This document shows positions 36,462-45,740 of a stretch of DNA of 64,000 nucleotides, in pieces. Every line of letters starts with the position of its first letter. Positions within the stretch are counted from its first letter, which is position 1. A program made the translations under genes and the position numbers. This DNA comes from Polaribacter butkevichii. GTDB taxonomy: Bacteria; Bacteroidota; Bacteroidia; Flavobacteriales; Flavobacteriaceae. The stretch lies in assembly GCF_038024105.1 (NCBI RefSeq), contig NZ_CP150661.1:1-64000 (forward strand), written 5' to 3'. The notes beneath the pieces were generated by a model. The model did no database searches. It was not told where the DNA came from and saw only the letters and a list, made by a program, of their open reading frames with translations.

Positions 36462-37556
36462 TTATATATAATATATAGGATTTGTACTTTTTTCTGATAA
36501 AATGACTGCAAAATTACTAAATTTTTTCGTAAGATAGTCTACCAAAAGGTTTTTTGTAAACTGTTCACTCTCATAATGTCCAATATCTGCTAAAAGAATA
36601 CTGTTTTCAGCTTTAAAAAACTCATGATATTTAAAATCTGCACTAATATACGCATCTGCGCCAGCTCTTTTTGCATTAGAAATGGCAAAACTACCAGATC
36701 CACCTAAAACAGCTACTTTCCGTATTTTTTTATTCAATAAAACAGAATGACGTATACAAGCTGTTTTCATTGTTTTCTTTACATATAAAAGAAATGCTTT
36801 TTCATCCATTTCTGTTGGTAATTCTCCAATCATTCCCATACCAATATTCTGATGCACATTTTCTGTGGTAAGTATTTCGTAAGCAACTTCTTCATAAGGG
36901 TGATGCTCATTTAAAGCTCTTAAAATAGCGGCTTCATATTTACTTTCAAAAACTACAGAGATTTGGGTTTCTTTTTCGGTATGATCTACTCCTTTTTCGC
37001 CTAAAGTAGGATTTGAGTTTTCGTTACCTTTATAAGTAGATTCTCCTAAGGCATTAAAAGAACAATTGTTATAGTTGCCCATACTACCTGCGCCTGCAGA
37101 AAAAAGAGCGTTTCTTACTGTTACCGCATTTGCATTAGGTACATAGGTAGTTAATTTTTTAATGATCCCTTTTTTAGGAATTAAAATTTTAGTGTTTTCT
37201 AAACCTAAAACTTCACACATTTTTGCTGAAACTCCATTTTTAGAATTGTCTAATGCAGTGTGCGTTGCATAGATAGCAATGTCATTTTTTATTGCCTTTA
37301 AAACTACACGTTCTACATACGAATTACCGTTTAGTTTTTTTAAACCACCAAAAACAATAGGATGAAAGCTTACAATTAAATTACAATTTTTAGCAATTGC
37401 TTCTTCTACCGTTTCCTCTAAAGTATCTAAAGTTACTAAAACTCCAGCAATGGTAGTGTTGTAATTGCCAACTAATAAACCAACATTATCAAAATCTTCA
37501 GCATAATTTAAAGGAGCTAATTTTTCTAAGTAATTGGTAATATCTTTTATAATCAT
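36462..37556 (-). CDS. Nif3-like dinuclear metal-centre protein
   Basis: A 364-residue member of the Nif3/YbgI/YqfO family, hexameric with a dinuclear metal site; some members are called GTP cyclohydrolase 1 type 2. Metal-site regions are VSFHPIVFGG, YATHTALDNSKNGV and, near the end, LADIGHYESEQF. The middle (about 130-245) carries the CutA/PII-like insert of the long form. True cellular role not settled. ATG start; co-transcribed with the coiled-coil gene. Confidence 0.92.
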   Translation of the reverse strand: MIIKDITNYLEKLAPLNYAEDFDNVGLLVGNYNTTIAGVLVTLDTLEETVEEAIAKNCNLIVSFHPIVFGGLKKLNGNSYVERVVLKAIKNDIAIYATHTALDNSKNGVSAKMCEVLGLENTKILIPKKGIIKKLTTYVPNANAVTVRNALFSAGAGSMGNYNNCSFNALGESTYKGNENSNPTLGEKGVDHTEKETQISVVFESKYEAAILRALNEHHPYEEVAYEILTTENVHQNIGMGMIGELPTEMDEKAFLLYVKKTMKTACIRHSVLLNKKIRKVAVLGGSGSFAISNAKRAGADAYISADFKYHEFFKAENSILLADIGHYESEQFTKNLLVDYLTKKFSNFAVILSEKSTNPIYYI

Positions 37557-37757
37557 AAATTAATATTGTAAAGAGAATCAAAGTTAACATTTTCTGTTCA
37601 TCAATCCATAAAAATGAACTGCTTTTTAGAGATAAATTCTAGTTATTTTCAAAAAATAATACGAATAATCAAAAATTAAAGTTTTAAAAATAGGTGAATG
37701 GAGTAAATTTGTATCTTTTTCTTTTTTAACACATTTAACCTGCCTATTTTCGTATTA

Positions 37758-38771
37758 ATGAAATTTCTACGTTTTTTATTATTTCCATTCGCCATTATTT
37801 ATAATGTGGTAACGAGTATTCGTAATTTATTTTTTGAAATCGGAATTTTTAAGCAAACTTCATTTAAAATACCAGTAATAGTAGTTGGTAATTTAAGTGT
37901 TGGTGGTACAGGAAAAACACCACAAATAGAATACTTAATTCGTTTGCTTAAAGATCATTTTAAGACAGCTGTTTTAAGTAGAGGCTATAAGCGTAAAACG
38001 GAAGGTTTTGTATTGTTAAATGATACGCATTCTGCAGAAGATGTAGGTGATGAACCTTTGCAGTATTTTAAAAAATTTAAGAATATTGATGTAGCTGTAG
38101 ACGCAAATAGAGTTGCAGGAATTTCTAAATTAATAGAAGAGAACTTGCCCGAAGTAATTTTATTAGATGATGCTTATCAGCATAGAAAAGTAAAAGGTAG
38201 TTTTTATGTTTTATTGACAAAATTTGATGATCTGTTTACCGAAGATTTTTTATTACCTAGGGGAAACCTAAGAGAAAGTAGGCGAGGAGCAAAAAGAGCA
38301 GATATCATTTTAGTTACTAAATGTCCTGTAAATTTGTCTAAAACTGTTAAAAATAAAATTGAAGTAAAGTTAAAAAAATATCATAAAAAGGTTTTTTTTA
38401 CCGCTATTTCTTATGATGATAAAACTTCTGGTAAGGCTACTGTTTTAATTGATGATTTAAAGAATTATGAAGTTTTATTAATTACAGGAATTGCAAACCC
38501 AAACCCATTACTATCTTTTTTACATGATAAAGAAGTAGTTTTTAAACATTTAAAATTTGCAGATCATCATCACTTTACAGATAAAGAAATAGAAACAATT
38601 AAAGAAGAATATGTTAATTTAAAGTCTTCTAAGAAACTAATGTTAACCACAGAAAAAGATTTTGTTCGTTTAGAAAGTAGACTAGAAAATATTTCTTTTT
38701 TAGGAATACAAACTTCTTTTTTAGAAGAACAAGAAGCGTTTAATGCCATTATAAAAAAACATATAAAATAA
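37758..38771 (+). CDS. lpxK: Tetraacyldisaccharide 4'-kinase LpxK
   Basis: Phosphorylates the 4'-position of lipid A disaccharide in outer-membrane synthesis. The 337-residue protein has an N-terminal membrane-associated helix (LFPFAIIYNVVTSIRN), Walker A VGGTGKTPQ (about 48-56), and LDDAYQHRKVKG, the Walker B-like DDAYQHR signature. ATG start; a TAAATTTG box lies at 37704-37711. Single-gene unit with a strong terminator. No other lpx genes are in the window. Confidence 0.96.
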   Translation: MKFLRFLLFPFAIIYNVVTSIRNLFFEIGIFKQTSFKIPVIVVGNLSVGGTGKTPQIEYLIRLLKDHFKTAVLSRGYKRKTEGFVLLNDTHSAEDVGDEPLQYFKKFKNIDVAVDANRVAGISKLIEENLPEVILLDDAYQHRKVKGSFYVLLTKFDDLFTEDFLLPRGNLRESRRGAKRADIILVTKCPVNLSKTVKNKIEVKLKKYHKKVFFTAISYDDKTSGKATVLIDDLKNYEVLLITGIANPNPLLSFLHDKEVVFKHLKFADHHHFTDKEIETIKEEYVNLKSSKKLMLTTEKDFVRLESRLENISFLGIQTSFLEEQEAFNAIIKKHIK

Positions 38772-38773
38772 AA

Positions 38774-38810
38774 CCAGCGCTGTTAGGGCGCTGGCTTCTT
38801 TTCTTGATTT
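38774..38810 (+). terminator. Terminator after lpxK
   Basis: A 7-bp GC-rich stem (CCAGCGC / GCGCTGG) with loop TGTTAGG followed by CTTCTTTTCTT. Confidence 0.82.
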
Positions 38811-38898
38811 TTGTTAGAAGTATCTGTTAAGACCCCTTCATTATTTTAGACACTATTTTTATCAAAAAGTCACCTTATAATTATCTAACTCTAATCTT

Positions 38899-39615
38899 TT
38901 ACATTTCCATTGAATGATATACGTGTTGTACATCATCATCTTCTTCTAATTTTTCTAAAAGCTTTTCAACATCTGCTTGTTGCTCTTCGTTTAATTTAGT
39001 GGTAGTTGTCGGAATTCTTTCGAAACCAGAAGATAAAATTTCTACATTGGCTTCTTCAAAGAAAGATTGAATTGCTCCAAATTGCTCAAAAGGGGCGTAA
39101 ATAATAATTCCTTCTTCATCATCAAAAACCTCTTCAACTTCAAAATCTATTAGTTCTAGCTCTAGTTCTTCCATATCCATTGTAATATCTTCCTTTTTAA
39201 TAGTAAAGTTACAAGTATGGTCAAACATAAAAACAACCGAACCTGATGTACCTAAATTTCCATCACATTTGTTAAAGCAGGCTCTAACATTGGCTACTGT
39301 TCTGTTATTGTTATCTGTTGCAGTTTCTAAAAGAATTGCAATTCCGTGAGGCGCATATCCTTCAAAAAGTACTTCTTTGTAGTTCGCAGTATCTTTATCT
39401 GTTGCTTTTTTTATAGCTCGCTCAACATTGTCTTTAGGCATGTTTGCAGCCTTAGCATTCTGTATAACTGCACGTAAACGAGAATTTGTTTCTGGGTTTG
39501 GTCCGCCTTCTTTTACTGCCATTACAATATCTTTACCAATTCTGGTAAATGTTTTTGCCATTGCCGACCAGCGTTTCATTTTTCTTGCTTTCCTAAACTC
39601 AAATGCTCTACCCAT
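38899..39615 (-). CDS. YebC/PmpR family regulator or translation factor
   Basis: A 238-residue member of the YebC/PmpR family. The start RKARKMKRWSAMAKTFTRIG and the RAVIQNAKAANMPKDNVERA segment are characteristic. Bacterial members bind DNA as regulators, and recent work links YebC proteins to translation of difficult sequences; which applies here is unknown. The ATG at 39615 (MGRAFEF) is preferred to a TTG further upstream. A TACATTTG box lies at 39648-39655 on the minus strand. Confidence 0.94.
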   Translation of the reverse strand: MGRAFEFRKARKMKRWSAMAKTFTRIGKDIVMAVKEGGPNPETNSRLRAVIQNAKAANMPKDNVERAIKKATDKDTANYKEVLFEGYAPHGIAILLETATDNNNRTVANVRACFNKCDGNLGTSGSVVFMFDHTCNFTIKKEDITMDMEELELELIDFEVEEVFDDEEGIIIYAPFEQFGAIQSFFEEANVEILSSGFERIPTTTTKLNEEQQADVEKLLEKLEEDDDVQHVYHSMEM

Positions 39616-39776
39616 TTCTAATGATTGTTTTAAAATATGTATAAATACAAATGTAGAAATTAGCAAGTTGTTTCACAATTTTTTAACCAAGGATTTTAAT
39701 AAAATATCCCTATTTATAGGTATAATTTTATAAACTAGTTTTTTTAGTTTTGATACTAAATCTAAAAACCTTTAAT

Positions 39777-40958
39777 ATGAAAAAAATTACTTTTTTACTT
39801 TTTACATTCATAACTTTCTTAATTTATGGACAAGATAAATTAACATCCAATATAAACGAATCTTTTAATGGTACAGATTGGGTAGCTAGTTATAAAACAA
39901 ATTACGAATATGATGCAAACAATAACTTAATTAAAGAAACCTATTTTTGGAGGGATGCTGGTAGTTCTGATTGGTTAATTAGTGGTAAACAATCTTACAC
40001 GTACAACTCACAGAATAAAGTGATAATTGATAGTTATGAAAATTTTGATTTTTTAACAGGAAATAGAAGTAGTGGGTATAAAACAACTTACACCTATAAT
40101 GGTGATCATAAAATTATAACATCTATAGATCAAGAGCTAATTGATAATAGTTGGGTAAATGAAGATAAAATTACATATACTTATGCTAATAATAAGATTA
40201 CAGGTGTAGTAGATCAAAGTTGGAACGGCAATGATTGGGTATATTTAATAGATAGTGATGAGCAAGATGCTTCTTCTAAAGTTACTGTAGAATATGGATC
40301 TAATGGTTTGGTATTTGAATTTGTTTATGAAAAATGGAATGGAAGTTCTTGGGATAAAGATGGTAAAGATACTATGACCTATAATTCTAATAATAAATTA
40401 ATACAAAATCTATCGCAGACTTGGAGTGGCACTTCTTATGTGAATGAGTATAAATCAGAAAACACCTATGATGCAAGTGGGAATTTGATTTTAGAAAAAG
40501 AATTTGTATTTGAAAATGGAGCTTTTACCAGTGAATATGAAACTAGTTATACTTTTGATACCAACAAATTAATGAGTACTATTATTAACCCTTTTAAAGA
40601 TATATTAGGGTTTGCCTATTTAACAGGTGAAGATAATAGGTTTATAAATAAAATTATTAGTTCTTCTAATGGAGTAAACGATAGAACAATTTATTATTAC
40701 AATGGCGCAACTGCAAGTGTAAATGATTTTACTGCTTTACGTTTTGATGCATATCCAAATCCTACAAATAGTATTATTACAATTGATACAGAAAATTTAG
40801 ATATAGAAAAAGTAGATGTGTATAATGTTTTAGGAAATAAAATATTTTCTTCATCTAAACATAAATTAGATGTAACTTCTTTAACAAACGGAATTTATTT
40901 GTTAAAAGTACATACTAAAGAGGGGAGAATTGGTAGTAAAAGATTTATAAAAAATTAA
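39777..40958 (+). CDS. T9SS-secreted repeat protein
   Basis: A 393-residue secreted protein: signal peptide (1-18, ending TFLIYGQ), about six to seven loosely repeated units of 40-50 residues built around YDANNNLIKET and W-N-G-x-x-W patterns (SFNGTDWVASYKTNYEYD, QSWNGNDWVYL, KWNGSSWDKDGKDTMTYN, TWSGTSYVNEYKSENTYD), then a type A T9SS sorting domain (about 315-393: FDAYPNPTNSIITIDTENL to GSKRFIKN). ATG at 39777. It should be exported to the surface or medium. The repeat fold resembles a beta-propeller or YD-type stack. Binding partner unknown. Confidence 0.82.
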   Translation: MKKITFLLFTFITFLIYGQDKLTSNINESFNGTDWVASYKTNYEYDANNNLIKETYFWRDAGSSDWLISGKQSYTYNSQNKVIIDSYENFDFLTGNRSSGYKTTYTYNGDHKIITSIDQELIDNSWVNEDKITYTYANNKITGVVDQSWNGNDWVYLIDSDEQDASSKVTVEYGSNGLVFEFVYEKWNGSSWDKDGKDTMTYNSNNKLIQNLSQTWSGTSYVNEYKSENTYDASGNLILEKEFVFENGAFTSEYETSYTFDTNKLMSTIINPFKDILGFAYLTGEDNRFINKIISSSNGVNDRTIYYYNGATASVNDFTALRFDAYPNPTNSIITIDTENLDIEKVDVYNVLGNKIFSSSKHKLDVTSLTNGIYLLKVHTKEGRIGSKRFIKN

Positions 40959-40977
40959 ATCCTTTCAATTTTTTAAA

Positions 40978-41010
40978 AGCATTTTTGAGTAAAACTCAAA
41001 AATGCTTTCT
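40978..41010. terminator. Bidirectional terminator between T9SS gene and ackA
   Basis: A 13-bp stem (AGCATTTTTGAGT / ACTCAAAAATGCT) with loop AAA, T-rich on the right side and A-rich on the left. Confidence 0.85.
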
Positions 41011-41014
41011 TATT

Positions 41015-42199
41015 TTAATTTAATAATTCACAAGTCTGTTTTGCAATTTCTAGTTCTTCGTTTGTAGGAATTACTAAAACTTTAACTTTAGAATTTAGTG
41101 ATTGAATTTCTCTTATATCTTTAGAACGAATTTCGTTTTTAGAATTGTTTAATTCGATGCCTAAAAATTCTAAATTACAACAAGATAGATGTCTCATTAA
41201 ACTAGAATTTTCTCCAATTCCAGCAGTAAAAGCAATAGCATCTAAACCATTTAAAGCAGCAGCATAAGCCCCAATAAATTTCTTAATTCTATAGGCTGCT
41301 AATTTTAAAGCATTTTTGCAATCCTCATTTCCATTACCTGCTTTTTCTTCAATCTCTCTTAAATCAGAAAAACCAGTTAAACCTTTCATTCCAGATTCTT
41401 TTTGTAATAAATCATTTACTTCATCAGCAGATTTATTAAGTTTCTTCATTAAAAAGAAAATTACAGATTGATCAATATCTCCGGCTCTAGTTCCCATTAC
41501 CAAACCATTTGTAGGAGAAAATCCCATAGAAGTTTCTATGCATTTACCATTTTTAACAGCAGCCATACTACAACCATTACCTAAGTGAATGGTAATAATT
41601 TTAGAAGTATCTTTATTTAACGTTTCGATAGCTTTTTCTGATACGTATTTATGACTTGTACCATGAAAACCATAAGCTCTAATATTATAATCATCTAAAT
41701 AAGTAGACGGAATTGCATATTGGTATGCTTCTTTAGGCATTGTTTGATGAAATGCGGTATCAAAAATTGCAATTTGTTTAGCCGATGTAAAAATAGTTTC
41801 TGCAATTTCTATTCCGGTTAAATTTGCAGGGTTATGCAACGGAGCTAAATCAAATAAATCTCTAATTTTATCTTTTACTTCTTTAGTAACAACCACTGTG
41901 TGACTAAATTTACTACCACCATGAACTACTCTATGTCCTATTGCTTTAATTTCATCAACAGAATTGATAACACCAATTTTAGGATCTAATAAGGTTTTAG
42001 TGATTTTTTTTAAACCAATTTCATGGTTTAAAATAGGGGTTACTTCAGAGTGTTTTTCATTGTCTTTTTCGTGTGTAAAAATGGCATCTTCCATACCTAT
42101 TCTTTCCACTAAACCAACACATTGTACTACTTGAGAAGGCATTTCTATCAATTGATATTTTAAAGAAGAAGAGCCTGCGTTTAAAACTAAAATATTCAT
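41015..42199 (-). CDS. ackA: Acetate kinase AckA
   Basis: Makes acetate and ATP from acetyl phosphate and ADP (reversible). The 394-residue protein shows MNILVLNAGSSSLKYQL at the start, GHRVVHGG, FDTAFHQTMP, and the adenine site HLGNGCSMAAVKNGKC. Full length. It overlaps nothing and starts 1 bp after pta's stop, so it is in one operon with pta and made second. Confidence 0.97.
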   Translation of the reverse strand: MNILVLNAGSSSLKYQLIEMPSQVVQCVGLVERIGMEDAIFTHEKDNEKHSEVTPILNHEIGLKKITKTLLDPKIGVINSVDEIKAIGHRVVHGGSKFSHTVVVTKEVKDKIRDLFDLAPLHNPANLTGIEIAETIFTSAKQIAIFDTAFHQTMPKEAYQYAIPSTYLDDYNIRAYGFHGTSHKYVSEKAIETLNKDTSKIITIHLGNGCSMAAVKNGKCIETSMGFSPTNGLVMGTRAGDIDQSVIFFLMKKLNKSADEVNDLLQKESGMKGLTGFSDLREIEEKAGNGNEDCKNALKLAAYRIKKFIGAYAAALNGLDAIAFTAGIGENSSLMRHLSCCNLEFLGIELNNSKNEIRSKDIREIQSLNSKVKVLVIPTNEELEIAKQTCELLN

Positions 42200-42200
42200 A

Positions 42201-44294
42201 TTATCCTTGGTGTGCTTGTATTGCTGTTAATAAAACAGTGTTAAATATATCTTCTACTGTACAACCTCTACTTAAATCGTTTACCGGTTTGTTTAAGCCT
42301 TGTAACATTGGGCCAATTGCTAAAGCTCCTGTTTCTCTTTGTATGGCTTTGTAAGTGTTGTTTCCTGTATTTAAATCTGGGAAAATTAAAACAGATGCTT
42401 GTCCTGCTACTTCAGAATCTGGCATTTTTGTTTTTGCTACAGACATGTCTACGGCAGCATCATATTGAATTGGACCTTCAATTTTTAATTCTGGATGTAA
42501 ATTTCTAACAATTGCAGTTGCTTTTCTTACTTTTTCTACCTCTTCACCTTTTCCAGAGCTTCCAGAAGAATAAGACAACATGGCAATTTTAGCTTCTATA
42601 CCAAACGCTTCTGCAGATTCTGCCGAAGAAATGGCAATTTCTGCTAATTGTTCTGCATTAGGGTTTGGGTTTACAGCACAATCTCCCATTACAGAAACTC
42701 GGTCTGATAAACACATAAAAAATACAGAAGATACTACAGAAACTCCAGGTTTGGTTTTAATTAATTGTAAAGAAGGTTTTATAGTGTGCATAGTTGTATG
42801 TACTGCACCAGAAACCATACCGTCTGCCAATCCGTTCATAATCATTAAAGTTCCGTAATAAGAAACATCACTTACTAAATCTTTAGCAGTAGTTTCTGTC
42901 ATTCCTTTATGTTTACGAGCTTCGTATAATGTTTTTTCAAAAGCTTCATTATGAATGGAATCTTCTGGGTTTAAAATATTTATTTTATCTAAATCTATTT
43001 GTAACCCAATTTGATCGCATTTTAACTGAATAGCATTTCTATCTCCTAATAAAGTTAAATCAACAATATTTAATAATTGTAATCGAGCTGCAGCAGTAAT
43101 AATTCTTTCATCATCACCTTCTGGTAAAACAATATGTTTTTTATAAGCTCTTGCTTTTTGCAATAAATTGTATTGAAACATACTTGGTGTTAACTTATCA
43201 GAATTGTATGAGGTAAGTGTGGTTGTTAACCCTTCTGCGTTTACGTAAGTATCAAAAGTATCTAATGATAATAATATTTTTTTGTCGTGTGAAGCATAAA
43301 TTTTAGATTTTACAGCTCCAATTTTATTGGTAATTCCAAAGGTACCACCTTCTACAGATAGAATTGGCACTGTAGATTGAACACCTTCAATTAATTTGGT
43401 AATAGATTCTTCTGGGATTAATGAACCGGTTAAAACAATACCAGCAATCTTTGGGTAATTTGTAGAGGCATTTGCTTGTAAAGCACCTAAAATAATATCG
43501 GCTCTATCGCCAGGAGTAACTACTAATGCATTTTCTCTAATTCTGGTTAAATAGTTGCGCAATTGCATAGCACCAGTACTGTAACTACCAATAGCATTGT
43601 CTAAAAATTGTTCTCCAAATAATACTTTACCATTTAAAGCTTGTAAAACTTCTCTTACAGTTGGATACGCTAAAAAATCAATTTTAGGAATGATGTCTAT
43701 TTGTAAGTTTTCTGGAAAACTTTTTTGTAATTCTTTTTGAATATAATCTATTTCGTTAGCTTCAATTTTGTTAGCAATAATACCAATAACATCTACTTCT
43801 TTTCTTATAAAAGATTTATAAGTAAGTTGCATGGTATTTACAAAATCTTTCTTTTTCTTACCATTTCCAGAACCTACAATTAATGCAGGGATTCCTAAGT
43901 TTTTGGCAATCATTAAATTTACATCTAACTCTGTAAAACCACCTTCGCCAGAAAAATCAGTACCTTCTACCAATACATAATCAAATTTGGCTTCTAGTTT
44001 TTTATATTTTTTTATAACATTATGAATTACATCATCTGCTTTTCCTTCACTTAAAAGTTCTACAACCTCGTTCTGCTTGTATGCATAACAGTCATTGTAT
44101 TCGATATCTAAGTTAAAAAAATTAATAGCAGTATTGGTATGATCATCAATAGCACTGTTTTCAACTTCGTTGATAATAGGTCTAAAATAGCCTACTTTAG
44201 AAGATTTGGTTAACATCATTCTTAACAGACCTAATGATACCAATGATTTACCACTATCTGATTCTACTGCGGCAATATAAATAGCTTTACTCAT
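42201..44294 (-). CDS. pta: Phosphate acetyltransferase Pta, long form
   Basis: Converts acetyl-CoA and phosphate to acetyl phosphate. The 697-residue protein has an N-terminal P-loop domain (IAAVESDSGKSLVSLGLLRM), a middle DRTGG-like domain (about 215-330, GALQANASTNYPKIAGIVLT), and the C-terminal catalytic domain (about 375-697; VVSSVFFMCLSDRVSVMGDC, AIGPMLQGLNKPVNDLSRGC). This long form is as in E. coli. A TATTTTTG box lies at 44318-44325 on the minus strand, 24 bp before the ATG. First gene of the pta-ackA operon. Confidence 0.97.
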   Translation of the reverse strand: MSKAIYIAAVESDSGKSLVSLGLLRMMLTKSSKVGYFRPIINEVENSAIDDHTNTAINFFNLDIEYNDCYAYKQNEVVELLSEGKADDVIHNVIKKYKKLEAKFDYVLVEGTDFSGEGGFTELDVNLMIAKNLGIPALIVGSGNGKKKKDFVNTMQLTYKSFIRKEVDVIGIIANKIEANEIDYIQKELQKSFPENLQIDIIPKIDFLAYPTVREVLQALNGKVLFGEQFLDNAIGSYSTGAMQLRNYLTRIRENALVVTPGDRADIILGALQANASTNYPKIAGIVLTGSLIPEESITKLIEGVQSTVPILSVEGGTFGITNKIGAVKSKIYASHDKKILLSLDTFDTYVNAEGLTTTLTSYNSDKLTPSMFQYNLLQKARAYKKHIVLPEGDDERIITAAARLQLLNIVDLTLLGDRNAIQLKCDQIGLQIDLDKINILNPEDSIHNEAFEKTLYEARKHKGMTETTAKDLVSDVSYYGTLMIMNGLADGMVSGAVHTTMHTIKPSLQLIKTKPGVSVVSSVFFMCLSDRVSVMGDCAVNPNPNAEQLAEIAISSAESAEAFGIEAKIAMLSYSSGSSGKGEEVEKVRKATAIVRNLHPELKIEGPIQYDAAVDMSVAKTKMPDSEVAGQASVLIFPDLNTGNNTYKAIQRETGALAIGPMLQGLNKPVNDLSRGCTVEDIFNTVLLTAIQAHQG

Positions 44295-44424
44295 TTTTTT
44301 ATTAATAAATTATGTCGCAAAAATATACGATAATTAGACTACTAATTATGATAATAGTCATTATTTAGAGCCAAAAACGAGTCTTTTTAATAAAAGAACC
44401 TTGTTTTTTTGGTTCTATTTTTTC

Positions 44425-44460
44425 AAAAAAAAAGTGTAGTATTTTATTCTACACTTTTTT
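44425..44460 (-). terminator. Terminator after the OmpA-like gene
   Basis: AAAAAGTGTAG pairs with CTACACTTTTT around a 9-base loop, 28 bp beyond the stop. Symmetrical, so possibly bidirectional. Confidence 0.8.
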
Positions 44461-44487
44461 ATTTGATTTTAAGGTTAGAAATTGTGT

Positions 44488-45693
44488 TTATTTTTTTATA
44501 AAAGCTACACGTCTATTATTTGCTTTTTCTTCTGGAGAGCTATTGTTATTTAAAGGATCTGCTTTTCCTTTACCTGTTACCGTTAAACGATCTGTGCTTA
44601 TACCTTGCTCTACAATTGCTTGTTTTACTGCATTTGCTCTTTCTTCTGATAATTTTAAATTAAGATCATCATCTCCATCATTATCTGTATAGCCAACAAT
44701 ATTAAAGGTCCAATCTGAGTTGTCTTTTAATATTTTAACAATTTTATTGATAATCCCTAAAGAAGGTTTTTTAATTTCAGTTTTTCCACTGTCAAAAATA
44801 ATTCCGTTGGTTACGTATTTTCCGTCAGCAATAATTTTTTTATACATTTCTCCGCCTCCATGAGCAATTCTAACATTTTTTAAAGCTAAATATGGATGTG
44901 CTTTTTTACTATTAGAATGACAGCTTAAATTGATACCAAATACTGTAGGTGTAACATCAAATCTTGGTATGTTGGCAATTCTTTTAGAATCGTAATACAT
45001 TTTGTATTTTCCGTGATAATAAGAAATTGATATATGATGCCAATCGTTTTGTGCTCCAATAGGTAGATCTTCTATTTTAAATTTAGTATTAGATGCCCAA
45101 CCATTTAATTTACCTATTTGTTCTCTAAGTTCAATATGAACATCTTTGTTATAAAATTTAGGATTAAAGAAAATATTATGTTCCATCCACCAAATTTTTT
45201 CTTGTCTAAAATTAGGAACTAAAATATCGTATTCTATAGTAAATTCATTTCCTAAATAGTCTGTGCTTTTAATTAAAGGCGTAATTGTATTTCCAGCTTC
45301 AGCCATAAATATGATTACTTTTTCCCCATCTAGTTCTGCAACCTCTGCGCTACCTTTAACAAGATCCCAACGAGCAGGAAATTCGCCAACTTCTTCTGTT
45401 GTTAAATCATCATAAAAGACTACATTTTCTCCGGGTACAAAACGAAAATTTCGCCATAAGTTAGGCGTATCGTTATTGGCAAATTCTTCATCATCAATGC
45501 TTTTAGAATCATTACTTGATGGTTCATCTTCATCTTCGTCTCCGTTAATGGTTTGGTCAATCTTTTTTTCGGCTCCTTTTACAAGAGCTTCTTCGGCCTT
45601 CTTTTTAAGTCTTTTCCATATTTGAGCTTCACTATTTTGTGTAAAAGCAAAAATCATTAAAAATGCTACAAGTAAGTTTGTGGTTTTTTTCAT
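44488..45693 (-). CDS. OmpA-domain outer-membrane protein
   Basis: A 401-residue secreted protein: signal peptide (1-23, ending NSEAQIW), an acidic low-complexity stretch (about 40-70), a central beta-rich domain (about 85-290; FTIEYDILVPNF, WHHISISYYHGKYKMYYDSK), and a C-terminal OmpA domain (about 290-401) with the peptidoglycan-binding GYTDNDGDDDLNLKLSEERA and KANNRRVAF end. It should anchor the outer membrane to peptidoglycan. The ATG at 45693 is chosen over the TTG two codons upstream. It lies 41 bp after the carboxylase gene. Confidence 0.88.
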   Translation of the reverse strand: MKKTTNLLVAFLMIFAFTQNSEAQIWKRLKKKAEEALVKGAEKKIDQTINGDEDEDEPSSNDSKSIDDEEFANNDTPNLWRNFRFVPGENVVFYDDLTTEEVGEFPARWDLVKGSAEVAELDGEKVIIFMAEAGNTITPLIKSTDYLGNEFTIEYDILVPNFRQEKIWWMEHNIFFNPKFYNKDVHIELREQIGKLNGWASNTKFKIEDLPIGAQNDWHHISISYYHGKYKMYYDSKRIANIPRFDVTPTVFGINLSCHSNSKKAHPYLALKNVRIAHGGGEMYKKIIADGKYVTNGIIFDSGKTEIKKPSLGIINKIVKILKDNSDWTFNIVGYTDNDGDDDLNLKLSEERANAVKQAIVEQGISTDRLTVTGKGKADPLNNNSSPEEKANNRRVAFIKK

Positions 45694-45740
45694 GGTCAAT
45701 TTATAGTTGTTGTTAATATAATAAATGTGATTGTAGAGAA

